DNA of 64,000 nucleotides from Strigops habroptila (lineage: Eukaryota > Chordata > Aves > Psittaciformes > Psittacidae). The DNA lies in the NCBI RefSeq assembly GCF_004027225.2, contig NC_044288.2:21710744-21774743 (forward strand), read 5' to 3'. Within the stretch, counting starts at the first letter, position 1, and each line of letters opens with the position of its first letter. The notes beneath the pieces are model-generated. The model made no database searches and was not told the origin of the DNA. It was given only the letters and a program-made list of their open reading frames with translations. The translations under genes were made by a program, and so were the position numbers. Shown in pieces: positions 1-12,100 of this stretch.

Positions 1-656
1 CCTGGCCACCCCTTCTCCTTTTGGCAGCAAAAATCAGGTTACTTCTTTTGTAACCTAAATTTCCCCTGTGCCCTGGATGTGGAGAGGTGGCAGAGGTTAT
101 GAGAAACCTGTTGGATGTAGCCAGGGTCCCCTGGGCACCACCTGAATGGAGCCTTTGGAGCTGAGGGTGACGAGCAAAGCCTGGCTGTTTTTTGAGCCAG
201 CTGGAAAAGGGATTTGATCAGAAGTTGTTTGTCTGGTGTCCCGGGACCTTCCTGTTCTTCACTTTTGTTCTGAGCATACAGCAAAAAGCCTCTGACTTTT
301 TGCTGGAAGATGGGGAGACAGCCTCCTAGTTGGGGGCCTGGCCAGTACGAGGAGGCATCAGCCCCGGAGGGAGAACATCTCCCATGCTGGCATGGGTGAC
401 CATATCCGAACCCTGTCCCTGTGGCTTTCCTGTCTGCCCTTTTGATCGCGTTGGGTTGCAGGGGACCCATTGTGCTTGGTAGGAAAAGGGACATGGGCAG
501 AGCTGCATCCCAGGGCTGGCAGTGTCAGGGGCTCCCATGTCCGGAGCCACGGGGCAGGGCAACGCCAGGTCCTGCAGTTGCTGGTGACAGCTCCTGCATG
601 GTCCCGAGTGGGAAGGAGCAGTGGGAGCTGAACGCGATGCCTTGTGTCCTCCACAG
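1..656 (+). other. 5' flank or intron 1 of the PAR-like receptor gene
   Basis: This stretch precedes the receptor coding exon and ends in a pyrimidine-rich tract with the acceptor AG at 655-656. PAR genes normally have two exons, the first carrying the signal peptide. I found no convincing exon 1. An ATG at 392 opens a short hydrophobic peptide but meets a stop after 17 codons without a good donor, and a hydrophobic stretch near 421-480 has no ATG. Exon 1 probably lies left of the window. Confidence 0.5.
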
Positions 657-1681
657 TGCGTGGTAAAGGGCGAGTCTTGATCCCCCTCACTGCCCAAGAA
701 GAAACCGCGTGCCCCAGCGCTTCCGTGGAAGGTTTCCTCAACAGCACCCTCACCACCCGCCTCCTGCCTGCCCTCTACTCTGTGATCCTGCTCGTGGGGC
801 TGCCAGCCAACGCTCTGGCCTGCTGGGTCCTGGTGACCAACTTCAGGAGATGTTCCAGCACCCTCTTCCTGCTCAACCTGGCGAGTGCCGACCTGCTCTT
901 TGCCCTCCTGCTGCCCTTCAAGATCTCCTACCACCTCCTGGGCAATCACTGGCTCTTTGGGGACTACCTGTGTCGCACTATGATGGCCTTCTTCTATGGG
1001 AACATGTACAGCTCCATCCTTTTCCTCACCTGCATTGGCCTGGAGCGCTACATCTCTGTTATGCACCCATTCCTATGGAAGGGCTCCAGTCAGACGTGGG
1101 TCAAGGTGGGCGTCTGTGTGGGCATCTGGCTGGTGGTGGGGCTGGGCATGACCCCTCTGCTTTTGTGCCCCCAGACAAGTCATATCTCGAGCCTGAACAT
1201 CACAACGTGCCATGATGTCCTAGGAAAGGATAAGCACACGTTCCTCGTCTACTATTTCCTCTGCCTAGTGGGACTGGGCTTTGGCTTGCCCTTTGTGATC
1301 ATGACCATCTCCTACAGCTGCATCCTAGTGCAGCTGCTGGCCAAGGAGAGACGCTATGGGCAAGTGGTGCATGTCCTGGCCGTGGTCCTCCTGGTCTTCA
1401 TCCTCTGCTTCACCCCCAGCAACGTGCTGCTCTTCATCCACTATATGCTGGAGGCCAAGGGGTGCCACAACGTCACCTATATCTGGTACACTGTGGCCCT
1501 GGTGCTCAGTGCCTTCAACAACTGCTTTGATCCCTTCGTCTATTTTTATGTCTCCCGGGATTTCCGGAGCTGGGTGCGGGATGCAGGCGGCTGCTGCCCA
1601 AGGGAGCTCGACACCTCCTCGGGAAGGGCCTCGGAGAAGGCAGCCTTGCCCCTGCGGTCCAAGGAGCAGAGCCAGCTGTAG
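657..1681 (+). CDS. Protease-activated receptor-like GPCR (F2RL family), main coding exon
   Basis: This is a class A GPCR of the thrombin/trypsin receptor family, expected in the plasma membrane coupled to Gq or G12/13. The exon opens after the AG at 655-656 in phase 1, like the second exon of PAR genes. Seven hydrophobic segments are visible; TM1 starts near 760. The family hallmark CHDV in extracellular loop 2 is at 1208-1219, directly after an NIT glycosylation site. The TM3 end reads ERY (1043-1051), TM7 carries DPFVY (1529-1543), and a GGCC cysteine patch follows as a likely palmitoylation site. NST and NVT are further N-glycosylation sites. TM1-TM2 and the short RRYG third loop resemble PAR4 (F2RL3), while the MHPF and PFV stretches resemble PAR3 (F2RL2). 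A protease site with tethered ligand could be GKGR/VLIPL at 662-688 (inference). The exact paralogue is unresolved. Confidence 0.9.
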
Positions 1682-1979
1682 GCAGGGCTTGGGGTGCTGC
1701 GCTGTGTCCCCCTACCCCGGGGGGGGGACATCCTGCAGTGCGGTGCCACCACAAAGAGCTGCGGCATCCCAGGCTGGCATCAACCCTGGGCAGAAGATAC
1801 CACCCTGGATCTGAGCTTCAATAGGACTTCACCCCAGTTTTGTAGTTCCTTTGCCACCACCAGTGCTGCCCCCATCCCGTGGGCACCCCCCGGCTGGGTG
1901 TCTAACCCTGGCACCCTTATTTCCCCATCTAATGGACCCTGACGTCCCTCGCCACTCCTCCTGCAGTGACCAAACCCTC

Positions 1980-3193
1980 CAGAGTACAAATAAACCTTTA
2001 TTTCTCCCTGCTGCTGGAAGGAAGAGGTACAAACACCCTGGCTGAGCAGGAGCTGTCCTCCATCGCCAGGACTATGCGCCGGGCACACATGGCCAGCCCT
2101 GCTCCCATTGACCACCCTTCTCCCCCCACAAATATGCCATGTTAGATGCAAGAAGGGAACTAGGGGGTGACTTGGGTGTCCTGACCCTGCTCCATGGGCC
2201 CAGTGCTGGAGAGGGGACATCATGCTGTGTTCCCCCATGCTGGCAGGCACCGTGCGCCCCGTGCCTGACACCGTGGACGCTGCCGAAACATGCAGGCACC
2301 ATGTTTCTGCTTTCATTTTCCCTTTTACTTGCTTCCCGTGGTGCTTGGCCCAGTGGCAGATGTGCCACCCAGGAGCGAGAGCACATGTGGCAGCATCCCC
2401 AGCCCTCCCAAGACGGGGTACCACAGCTCAGCATCCTGGTCCCCATTAGTCCTCTGGTTCCCACTAGTCCCCGGGTCCCCACTGGTCCCCACTCCCAGCC
2501 GGCTCTGGGGTCAGAAGGAGGAGGAGGGTGCGTGCTCCATGCTGGAGGAGTGTGGGGTACACATTGTTGCTGCTGCTGGGCACAACTTGACCCCCAGGTC
2601 GGTGGCCACCCCTTTGGCACAGCGGGTCACGTCACCGGCTGGCCCGGCCCCGGTGGCTGGCCCTCGTTCTTCCTGAGGATGACGCTGCTGAGCTCCTGGA
2701 TGAGTTTGTCGTTGATGGGTGAAGGAGGCTGAATGCTCCTCTTCCTGGCCATCTCCACTGTGGTCTCCGCACTGGGACTGCTCCCTGGTGTGGCTGCCTG
2801 CTCCCAGTCCCTGCCCAGTGCCAGGGAAGGTTCCATGTTCCTCTCCAGAGAGGCCGTTTTGGTGGGTCTGAGCCCCTGTGCTGGAGCTTTGTCGCTCTCC
2901 AGGTTCAAGCCCCTCTCGAGGGACAGGGCTTTGGTGACAGAGGGACCTGCCACCCTCTGGGCCGGGCTGGCGGGCAGCGAGGAGCGCAGTGCTGTGGCTG
3001 GGGGCTGCTCAGGGAACGGGGATGGCTTCTTGGACCTGTCCATGGGGGGCACGGCCGACAGGTCTGCCAGCAGCCCCTGCCCCAGCTCCAGTGTGGCCAG
3101 CTCTGGGAAGTTGCCCACCTCCTCATAGACAGGATCAGCATCTGCCTCCTTCTCTTGCTGCTCCTCCAGGGAGTCCTGGTGAATCTTCATGGG
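1980..3193 (-). CDS. ARAP3: ARAP3 last exon: C-terminal tail, stop and 3' UTR
   Basis: The exon starts in phase 0 at 3193 (PMKIHQ) and stops with TGA at 2627-2629. It encodes residues 1589-1776. PVYEEVG (Tyr about 1611) matches the tyrosine-phosphorylation motif of mammalian ARAP3, which as I remember it is present there in two consecutive copies; here there is one. The rest is low-complexity Pro/Ser-rich sequence ending in a conserved LIQELSSVILRK stretch. The 3' UTR runs to about 1980 and contains a three-unit 18-bp repeat. The 3' boundary is inferred from the poly(A) signal. Confidence 0.93.
1989..1994 (+). terminator. Poly(A) signal of the PAR-like receptor gene
   Basis: AATAAA lies 308 bases after the receptor stop codon, giving a short 3' UTR. 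Cleavage would be expected about 10-30 bases further right, inside the 3' end of the opposing ARAP3 transcript. Confidence 0.75.
1997..2002 (-). terminator. ARAP3: Poly(A) signal of ARAP3
   Basis: The + strand reads TTTATT, which is AATAAA on the ARAP3 strand, about 625 bases beyond the ARAP3 stop codon. It is separated by only two bases from the AATAAA of the convergent receptor gene. Confidence 0.75.
2436..2489. repeat. 18-bp tandem repeat, three units, in the ARAP3 3' UTR
   Basis: Three consecutive 18-bp units of the form CTGGTYCCCAYTRGTCCY lie at 2436-2453, 2454-2471 and 2472-2489, differing at a few positions. This is a short minisatellite in the 3' UTR that could vary in copy number. 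Confidence 0.85.
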
Positions 3194-6100
3194 CTGCGGG
3201 AGGGCAGGATGTCAGGGTGAGGGGCACTGTCCACAGCACTCAGCAGTATACCCTCCATCCCCCCTCACCTTGCCCTCCCTGCAATCCCTGCCATGGACAC
3301 ACTATCCATCAGCTCTCTTGGCTCAAGGCACTGTAGCCCTTTCTTCCCCATTGCTGATGTTTGGTGAGTGTTATGAACCTGATAGTCCATGCCACCAGGC
3401 TGTAGCATCAGCCCTGCACCCCTTGGCAGAGGTGGTCTGGGGTGGGAAGGGAAGATGGGTGCCCATGCAGAGCACAGAGCCAGGCTAGGTGAGGTCCAGC
3501 CAGGTGGTCTCCATGCGAATAACCTGATGATGAGGAGGACCTAAACCTATTTCCTCACATATGTTGATCCTTTCCGGGTAATGGGAGAGGCTGTGGGAAC
3601 TGGGCTGGACTGTTGGGGTCTTGCTTGCACACACTGGGACCACGCAGGGACCCCCATCCCTGGGTATAGGATGCCCAGAGCAATAGGCACTCCCTCCTCT
3701 GCCACACAGGGGGGGCAGGATGGCCTGGGCATGTCTCAAGCGTAGGTGACATCTCATTGCCAGCAAAGTGCAAAGCCAGCAACAAATGCACTCAGTGTGT
3801 GGTGGTACTTACAAAGAACATGGACAAAGTCCTTCGCGTGTGCAGGCGGCGCTGGAAACAGAAGAGATGGGCAGAGGTAAGCGTGAGATAGCAGGGAGCA
3901 GGGTTGCGGATGCCTGGGCAGGCAGCAGGGAGCTGCCATGGGCACAAGCACAGCACCAAGCACAGGGACACCCATCCAAAGCATCCATCAGGGACAGGCG
4001 CACGCATCCAGCTCTGGGGACCTGGGGTGGGTGCATGGAGCTGGGTGGGTGCATGGAGCTGGGTGGGTGCAGAAGCATGGGGTAGCTGTGGGGCTTTACC
4101 AGGGTCTGGTTGGCAGAGAGCATGGTGGCATCGGTGCTGTCGCCGTGCAGCGGCACCAGCGGCATGGTGCCGAACTTCTGCTTGGCGAGGTCGGAGGAGG
4201 AGCGCCGGCGCAGGATCACGGGGCGCAGGTCATCGTGCTGTGCACAAGGACAGGGAGCGGGGTCATGCTGGGCTGCCCTGCCTGCCCCCTTGAAGCCCAG
4301 CACAGCCAGCCTGCACCCACCTGAGCCTTGAGGATGCTGGTGGTCCAGTCCCACAGCTCAGCCTGCCCCGAGCACACCAGGTACCTGCAGTGGAGTCAGA
4401 GGAGAAGCTGCCAAGGAGCAGGGCCAGTGGGGCCCATGTCCCCTTGTCACTTTGACTGTGAACCCGGGACTGTCAGGCACAACTACACCTCTGAAACTGT
4501 GCCCAAATCATGCTTCAGAGCAAAGTGAGAGCTCCTCAGCTCAGATGCCCTTGCTGCCCTTAGCAGAACATCTCAGCCCCATGTCCCTGCCCCAGTATCA
4601 GTAGTGTCAGAGGAATGGGGAGGGCCTGAGCAGGATGCAGGGATGTGTCCGGTGCTAGGGAAGCAGGGGCAGGGAGCCCAGCTTGGTGCAAGGCACAGGA
4701 GCACTTGGTGTTGGGTGATGGGGACACAGGCTGGGTGAAGGCTGGCAGGCAGCACAGCCATGCAGGTGCCACGCAGACCTGAGCAGGGTGGGAATATCCC
4801 TCTGGAGCCTGCTGTGGGTGCTTGGAGCCACATCCCCCAGGGGTGCTGGTGTGGATGGGGAGGTAGGAGGGGTGTGTGGTACGGAGATTGCCCCTAGAGC
4901 CTGGCCCCCACCTTGTAGCAGGGCACATACAGCCCCACCACTCTGTCCCTCAAGTGCCCCAGCCAGGCACCAGCTCTGCCCTGACCCTGGGGCCCCATAG
5001 CACTGCCCCTGGCTGTCCCACTGCCACTGAAGCTGGGGACCGATCTCAACACCCCCAGCCCCAGGGGGGCAGGGACAGGTACTCACAGCTGCTGCTTGTC
5101 CAGGGTCAGTGTGAAACCCCACCTGGGGAATGGAAGAGACAGGCTGTGAGGAGGCACTGCCGAGCTCAGACATAGCCCAGCGTCTGTGGGCAGCAGTGGG
5201 GTGCTGAGCTTGCCCCATGGGTCCAGGCTTGTCATGGGCTGGGTCCCAGTAGGGCTTGGCATGCTCCCAGTGGCTGTGTGTGGGTGGCCAAGGGACCGAG
5301 GGATGCATGGCCCAGGGAAGGTCCCACTTACTGGGCTGGTGGCTTCAGCTTCTTCCTAATGCCCATGTAAACCTTGGCTGCATCCAGGGGCCACTCGCGC
5401 TCCGGTTTGGCACTCTGGGGAAGGAGATCCATTGGGTCAGCCCAGCTTGGTGCCAGCTTCCCTGCCAGGAGGACAGCCGCCACTGTGACACTGCTGTCCC
5501 CATGTTCCCCTCCCTGCCTCTCCTCCCTCAGCATCCCCTGGGTACCCTCTTCTCCTTGAGCAGCAGCAGCCTCCGGTCCCGGATGACGAAGTAGCGCTCC
5601 TGAAACTTGTTCCCCAGCAGCTTGGGGGGCTCCTCGCGGCACTTCAGCAGCCCACACTTGGGGGTCTCACGCTTGACGCCTGCTCATTTTGGGGACACAT
5701 GGGTCAGGGTCCCACTGTGCATCTCAGGGATTTGCCCCTGATGGCCGCAGGGTGGTGGCCAGGGCAAGGGGAAGCTCAGGCAGAGCTGTCCCCCCTGGTG
5801 ACACTGGGGTGCCTTTGTGGTTACCTGTGAAGAGACAACTGCCCTCGCCGATGGGGACCTTCTTCACCAGCAGGTACGCGGCGCTGGGCTCCGGGAGCTT
5901 GCACCACTGCAAAGCTTGCTCCAGCACCTTCTCCTTGGGGTGCAGGGGCCGCTCTGGGGAGGCACAGACACTCTGTCCCCTTCCCTGTCACCAGCAGCAA
6001 GCTGCCCCCTTACCCCACACCTCCTCCTCACCATGCCGAGAGCATCCCCCCGTGCCATCCCCACCACACTCACCCAGCTCCCCGTTCTCCAGGGCCTCGA

Positions 6101-9100
6101 AGGTCAGCCAGATGTCCAGGCTGGCTGCCACGTTGCGCATCTCCAGCACATGGTTGGTGAGCTCCTCTGCTGTCATCGTGGGGGACACCTGCGGCCGGAC
6201 ACACGGGGAGCTGTCGTGGGTGGTGGCAGGATGGGTCCCAGGCTGTGCCAGAGCCTGCATTCCTCCTTGCCTCCCCCAGCACGGCCCTTTTTTGGTACTC
6301 ACCTTCAGGGTCACGCAGCAGTCAGGCAGCTTCTGCTCCAGGTAAACCTCGATGATGAGGTCTCCTGCCTGTGAGAGCTGGGGGAAGATCAGGTGGCATT
6401 GGTGCTGTGCTGGCATGGGTGCTGTGCATAGCCTCTTCCATGGGGCTGGTGATGGTGACCCAGGGAGCTGGGGGTGCTTATCCCCTGGGCAGGAGCCTCA
6501 AGGTGATGGGTGAAGGGGACACAAGTGGGGGAAGGTCCTTCTCCATGTATCTGGTGTGGGACAGTGGGAACCTGGGAGTCCCACCAGCCCAGGGATCCCT
6601 AATGGGTGCTGGCAAGCACATCCCCAGTACCTGGGTGTCCTTCCAGGTGGTGATCAGACTGTTCTCCAGATCCATCTGGGAGACCTGGTCCTCATCAATC
6701 TGCCAGAGGAAGGGTGCACAGGGTGAGAAGGGAGACACATGGAGTCAGTGTGGAGTGGGATATGGCTTGAGGACACATGGCCAGGATGGAGGGATGCAGG
6801 AGGAAGCAGAGTTGGGTAATATGGGGGGCTACAGGGGGAGACAGACAGAGTTAGCATGAAAAGGCCCCTGCAGGGAGCTTACATTGAAGATGCTGACATA
6901 GTTGTCAATGAGGTCTTCCATCACCTTGACCTCGTGCTCCCCTTTGCCATCGGTCTGGAAGAGGCTGGGTGCGAAGAGAAGCGACAGGTTCTTGGTGCTC
7001 ATCTGGTTGAGGTCCGCACATTTCTGCACCCTGGGACAAGGAGGACAAGGTGAGGGGCTGGTCCCATGCTGGATGGGGTTTCAGCCCCAGCCACCCTCCT
7101 CTACCTCATACAGACTCTCCTCAAAACAGCTGTGGAATGTGGTATTTTTCCCTCTTTTTTTTTGGGCACTGGGTGAAGTTTATGTCCTACAGGGGGGTGT
7201 CCTTTACTCCCAAACCTCCTGTCACTCCCCTTTGCTGCAGGATAACTTTGGGAACATTTGAGATGTCCCAGAGCATCATGCTCCAGCACACCCCAGCAGC
7301 TGGGAGGCTGATGGAGCAGGGCACGGGCACTGGGCTCTTCCTGTCTCCCTGGAATGGGATCCAGCATTCCCTGGGCAGTGGGGTGACCCCACACTGCTGG
7401 CTGGCCTTGGGTACCCTGGCTGGACTAGGGGACCCTGCAGGGAGGTGGCCACTGACCGGTAGAGGTGCCCGATGAGCGCAGCCAGGGTCTTGTGGTTGAG
7501 GCGAGGCAGGCGATGAATGAGCTCCTTGTACCGCTCCAGGCGCTGGGGCTTCGAGGATATTTCTGGAGTGAGGAAAACAGGTCATGGCTTAATGGTGAAT
7601 CCAGCAGATCCAGAGCTGACACGGCACCAGGACCCTGCCCTGAGGGACATTGGCTCAGGCGTCCCTGGCAGGCAGCCCAGTGTGGCAGAAGGATGTACCT
7701 GCAGCTTCCTTCCACTGCGGGTGCAGCTCCAGGGTGAAGACAGGATCTTCCAGCTCTCGAAAGAACCTCTTCAGCACGTCTGTGACATCCTCGATGAAGT
7801 TATCATTGATGCGCAGCTTGACGTTGCGGGCGTCCCGCCGGAACTCCTCCATCAGTACCTTGATCCGGGACTTGGCTCCGTTCTTGCGGTAAATCCCCTC
7901 ATGCCGCAACCCTGGGACAGAGACATGGGGTCACGGGGGCCTGATCCTGCCCAGAGAATCCCTAGTGGGGGTCCCTGGCCCTGTTGGCCATCCCATGTGT
8001 GTTGGAGGATGCTGTGGCCGTGGTCCCCCCGCCGGACTCACCGTACTGCGTGATGAAGGCGATGCAGCTATCCACGATGATGGGGATGTCTGCCCGGCTC
8101 AGCTGCTGGTCGCGCAGCGCGTTACCCCGGCCCCCCGCTGATGCCTGGATGTCGCTGTACCACGCTGCCGAGTCCGCCCGCGACAAGCCCTGCAGGTAAA
8201 ACGTCCTGAGAACAACAAGGGCAGAAAAGAGGGAATGAAGGTTGCCAGGGGTGGCAGGTTATCCCCTCCTGCCCGTATGCACAGGGAGCAAGGCACAGCC
8301 AGGCTGAGCCAGGGGACACCCTACCCCAGTGAGACCCCAGGCTGCGTGACCTCTGTAAGCCCCTTGGCCACAGCCCTACAGTCCCAGTAGCACCCCCACC
8401 ATGGGTTTGGGATCAGCATCAACCCATGAATGAGTGCCTTTGTCCTGCGCAGCCTGCTGAGGTTGCTTGGCTCATTCTCCGTCATTCCCACAGCCAGGCC
8501 TCACCTCCCCATCTCCACCAGGATCAGCATCTCCTTCTTTTCTGGGGTCTCCGTGGGGGGAACCAGACCTGCATTGGGGGAAGAAGTAGAGGGGTCAGAG
8601 CCATGCATGGGCGCCCACCACATGGTGCCTTGTCCCGGGCTGCAGCACTGGCACTCACTGAGCTCCTGCAGCCGCCGCAGGTTGATGCTGTCCTCAGCCC
8701 CGTCATCCTCGGCGGGGCAGATGAAGAGGTGGGCTTTCTGCAGGATGAAGAAGGCCTGCTGCCACCGCTCGGGGTTAAGCATGCACTTGTAGCGCAGCTG
8801 GCCCACGCGCTGGAACTCGTAGCCCAGCAGGCAGTGACAGCTCACGGGTGTGAACCACTGCGGGATGGAGCAAGAGGTGAGCTGGGTAAAGGCAGGGCTC
8901 AGCACCCGAGCTCAGACCCCCCACGAAGATGGGGACAGGTTGCTGGGGAGGATGGGAGCCCCTGCAAAGGGAAGGAGGGTGCTTGCCACAGAGGATGAAG
9001 AGTGTGGGAAGCACAATGGGGAAGCAGGGACAGAGCACAGGGACCCACCAGTGGCACGGGGCTGGCTCACCTTGCCGACGGCGCTGGCCCATGCTTGCAG

Positions 9101-12100
9101 CGTCTCGGGCCCATCGGTTCCCAACTGCTGCACTTTCTCCCCAGTGAGGAAGAGCTCGAGGGTGAAGCGAAACCTGCAGAGGATGAAGTAGCCCATCAGG
9201 GCAGCCCCTTACCCTGAACCTGCACGCAGAGCCAGAACAAGGAGCAGGAGCAATGCCCATCCGCAGGCTCCCTGGGCATGCAATGGGGGCACAAATGGGG
9301 GTACCTTTCAGTGGGGCCAGGGCTGACGACTGCCTGAGCTCTGCTCACGCCCATGGAGAGGAGGTCCCCGCTCTCGATGTGGCCCAGGGGCTCGGTGCAT
9401 TTCTCTGTCTCGAAGAAGAGCAGGGCTCTCTCCAGGGAGCACCACGTGCGCTGGAAGTCTGCGGGACCAGGGGGTCAGTGGCACTGGGGTGCGCACCTGC
9501 TGGCTGCCCTCCTGTGCTCCCCACACTTACCCTCTTTGCTCTTCTTGGTGCCTGGGAGCTTGTGGGGGGCTGTGGCCCGGTACAGGTACCCGCTGTGTGC
9601 CACTGGCTGAGTGATCTCGTTGTAGACACTCTCCGGCCCTGGTTCCTGTGCGTGGGGGGTCCCTGTGGGGGAATGGTGCTGATAGAGGGGTGGGAGCAGG
9701 CACCCACCAAGGCATGGGTACTGGAGGGGCAGGGAGAAACCACTCATGCAGGTGTAGGCAAGGGGGTGTGCCAGGCATGGGATTCCCTGAAAAGGGGCTC
9801 CAGAAGAACCCACTGCTTTGCCCCATCCCAAAGGGGGGGTGCAGTGGGGCAGGTGGGTCCCCCACAGCAGCTGATGTCCTGGCTGTCCCCAGCCTTGGAG
9901 TGTGCTGTGGGGGGCAGCGGAAAGGAGGAAGCCCCCATATCACAGGCAGATGGGGCTTGAGGGTCCTCGTACCTGAATGGCTCCTGGGCCTTTTCCTCTC
10001 CGGTCCCCCTGGTGCCACCTCGCAGGCAGCAGGGTCAGCCGCCAGCCCAGCCTCCGTGGATGAGAAGAACTGCAGGATGGTCTTGAGCAGAGCTGGTCCT
10101 GTCACCGCAGCGCACAGTGCCTGGGATGGGACAAGTGCCTGTAGGGACCATGTCCTGGCACACAGAAACCCCCAGCCTGCTGCCAGGGGTGCTTGAAGGC
10201 AGGCAAAGAGGGCACAACCTCCTACCCGAGCCCCCAGAACTGCCTGGCACAAGGGTGCAAGCACAACAGAGCCAAGCAGGAGGTGTTGGCATCTCAGCCC
10301 AAGAGCTCTGGGATGGTTCCCAGCACCCCAACACCCTGCCTGCATCCTAAGGTTCCCTGCTCCTACCTGGAGCACGTCCTCCTGAGTGGCGTAGTGGGGA
10401 TGGGGCAGGCGGTACCATCCCTCTCGGTACTTGCGGGAGATGAAGTCCCGTCTCTGCTCGGCGCTGGCATCTGGGCACAGGGCCTCGGCGGCGGGGAGGC
10501 GGGCGGCCCAGAACCGGTTGGCTCGGTCATTTCCCAGCATGATAAAGAGCTGTAGGAGAGTCCCATGGACATGGCTAGGGTCAGACGGGAGGAACAGCAT
10601 CCCTGCATCCCGAGGGAGACTGTGGGGCTGCTGCCCTGCCTGGAGAAGCAGCCTGGCCCCTGAGCCTGCCGTGCCAGCCCCAGTGCCCTGCCCTGAGTGC
10701 CTTTACCTGTACGATCTCATTGGACCACACGCTGGTGTCAAGCTTCAGGCTTTGTACTTTGGAGATATTGGAGCCCAGGCTACGGTGCTGCCCTGTGGGG
10801 AGCAGGACAGTGAGGACCCCTTGGTCCCACCAGGGGAACCAGTACCCAAGTTGCACCCATACCCCAGCCAGCACCCTGACCCATGGCACCCCAATATGCC
10901 CCCCAGGGAGATGTACTGGCCTGCACACTGCTTGCAGATGACCACGCACAGGTTGATGGATGCCCAGTCGGGACTCGGAGCCCAGCAGTCCGCACAGTGT
11001 TTGTTGGCTTTGTTGGACCAGATCTTCTCTGCCACCTCGTAGTCGTAGAGCATCTCAGCTATGGCCTCCTGCAGGGCCTCCATCCACTCCCGTTTCTCCC
11101 GCTCCGACTCCGCCACAAAGCTGTGAGCACCAGCACAGCCAAAATTCAGGGGTCTGGAGCAACCAGCACCCAGGTCCAGCATCAGGCTGCTCCCCCCACC
11201 TCATCCCACTGGATAATTGGGATACCTGAATATTTTGGAGGGGGTGATGAGCTCGAAGCTGCGGTTCTTGGCTTCGCGGATGGTGGAGCCACGCATCTCA
11301 ATCACGCAGATGCCAATGCCCATTTTAAAGAACTGCAATTCAGAGTGGCACTGGTGTTGGCTCCGCAGCACCGTGGCTGTGCGGGACACACCACCCCAGA
11401 CATGCCTGTGATGCTGGGCCTGGAGCCGGGTTGCTGCATCCAGCATCCCCAGCATCCCATCCCTGCTTTGCCTGGACAAGCCAGACCTGGTACCATGCTA
11501 CATCTACCAGCTACCTCATGAGGGCTGACATAAAGCATCCTGCAAATACATGATGGCTTAAACTGAAAGGCAAGTTCTGCACACAGCCCCTGAAACCCGG
11601 GCATTCAAGTGCCTCAGTTCTGGGGTCAGGCACACTCATAAGGAAAGCATCAACTTGAGCAGAAACCACAGAGACTTGATGCTGAGCAATGCACGTCTGG
11701 CAAACTGAAAATGAAGTGACTGGAAAACACCAGGGGTGCTGAGAAACCTCAGCAGGCAGGAGGAGGAGAGTCCCGTGGGAAGCAGGTCACAGTGAAGAGA
11801 CTGGGACAGGGGTCCATTCCTGGTACCTGCATCTCCAAGCCCAAGCTCCTACTACTGCTGCCCTGTGCAGGATCTTCAGCTTGCTGATCTGCCATTCCCT
11901 TTCTCCTACACATTTTTTTCCTCTCTGCTCTCCCTTTGGCACCAGCCCTAGCTAAAATCCCTCCGTCCCTCCATTGCTCTCATCCCATCCACCATTAGCA
12001 CAGCCCTCTGTGTCCGCTCCAGTCACGAACCTGCTCACTCTTGTACAGCCACATCTCGGGCAGGCTCAGGGTTGCGAACACCTTGGACTTCTGCCCCTTC

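Noticed and set aside
384-500. Signal-peptide-like peptides as receptor exon 1
   Set aside because: The ATG at 392 hits a stop after 17 codons without a consensus donor. The better hydrophobic frame near 421 lacks an ATG.
644-656. GTG start for the receptor at 644
   Set aside because: It lies upstream of the acceptor AG at 655-656 in intron sequence, and a GTG start is not expected in a vertebrate gene.
657-1681. P2Y nucleotide receptor (P2RY2/P2RY6 lie near ARAP1 in mammals)
   Set aside because: The loop-2 NITTCHDV motif and the FYGNMY stretch are PAR hallmarks absent from P2Y receptors.
9527-10600. 357-codon open frame on the - strand
   Set aside because: It reads through two ARAP3 introns. 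The real exons inside it (10367-10549, 9973-10120, 9531-9662) have clear splice sites and the intervening residues do not match ARAP3.
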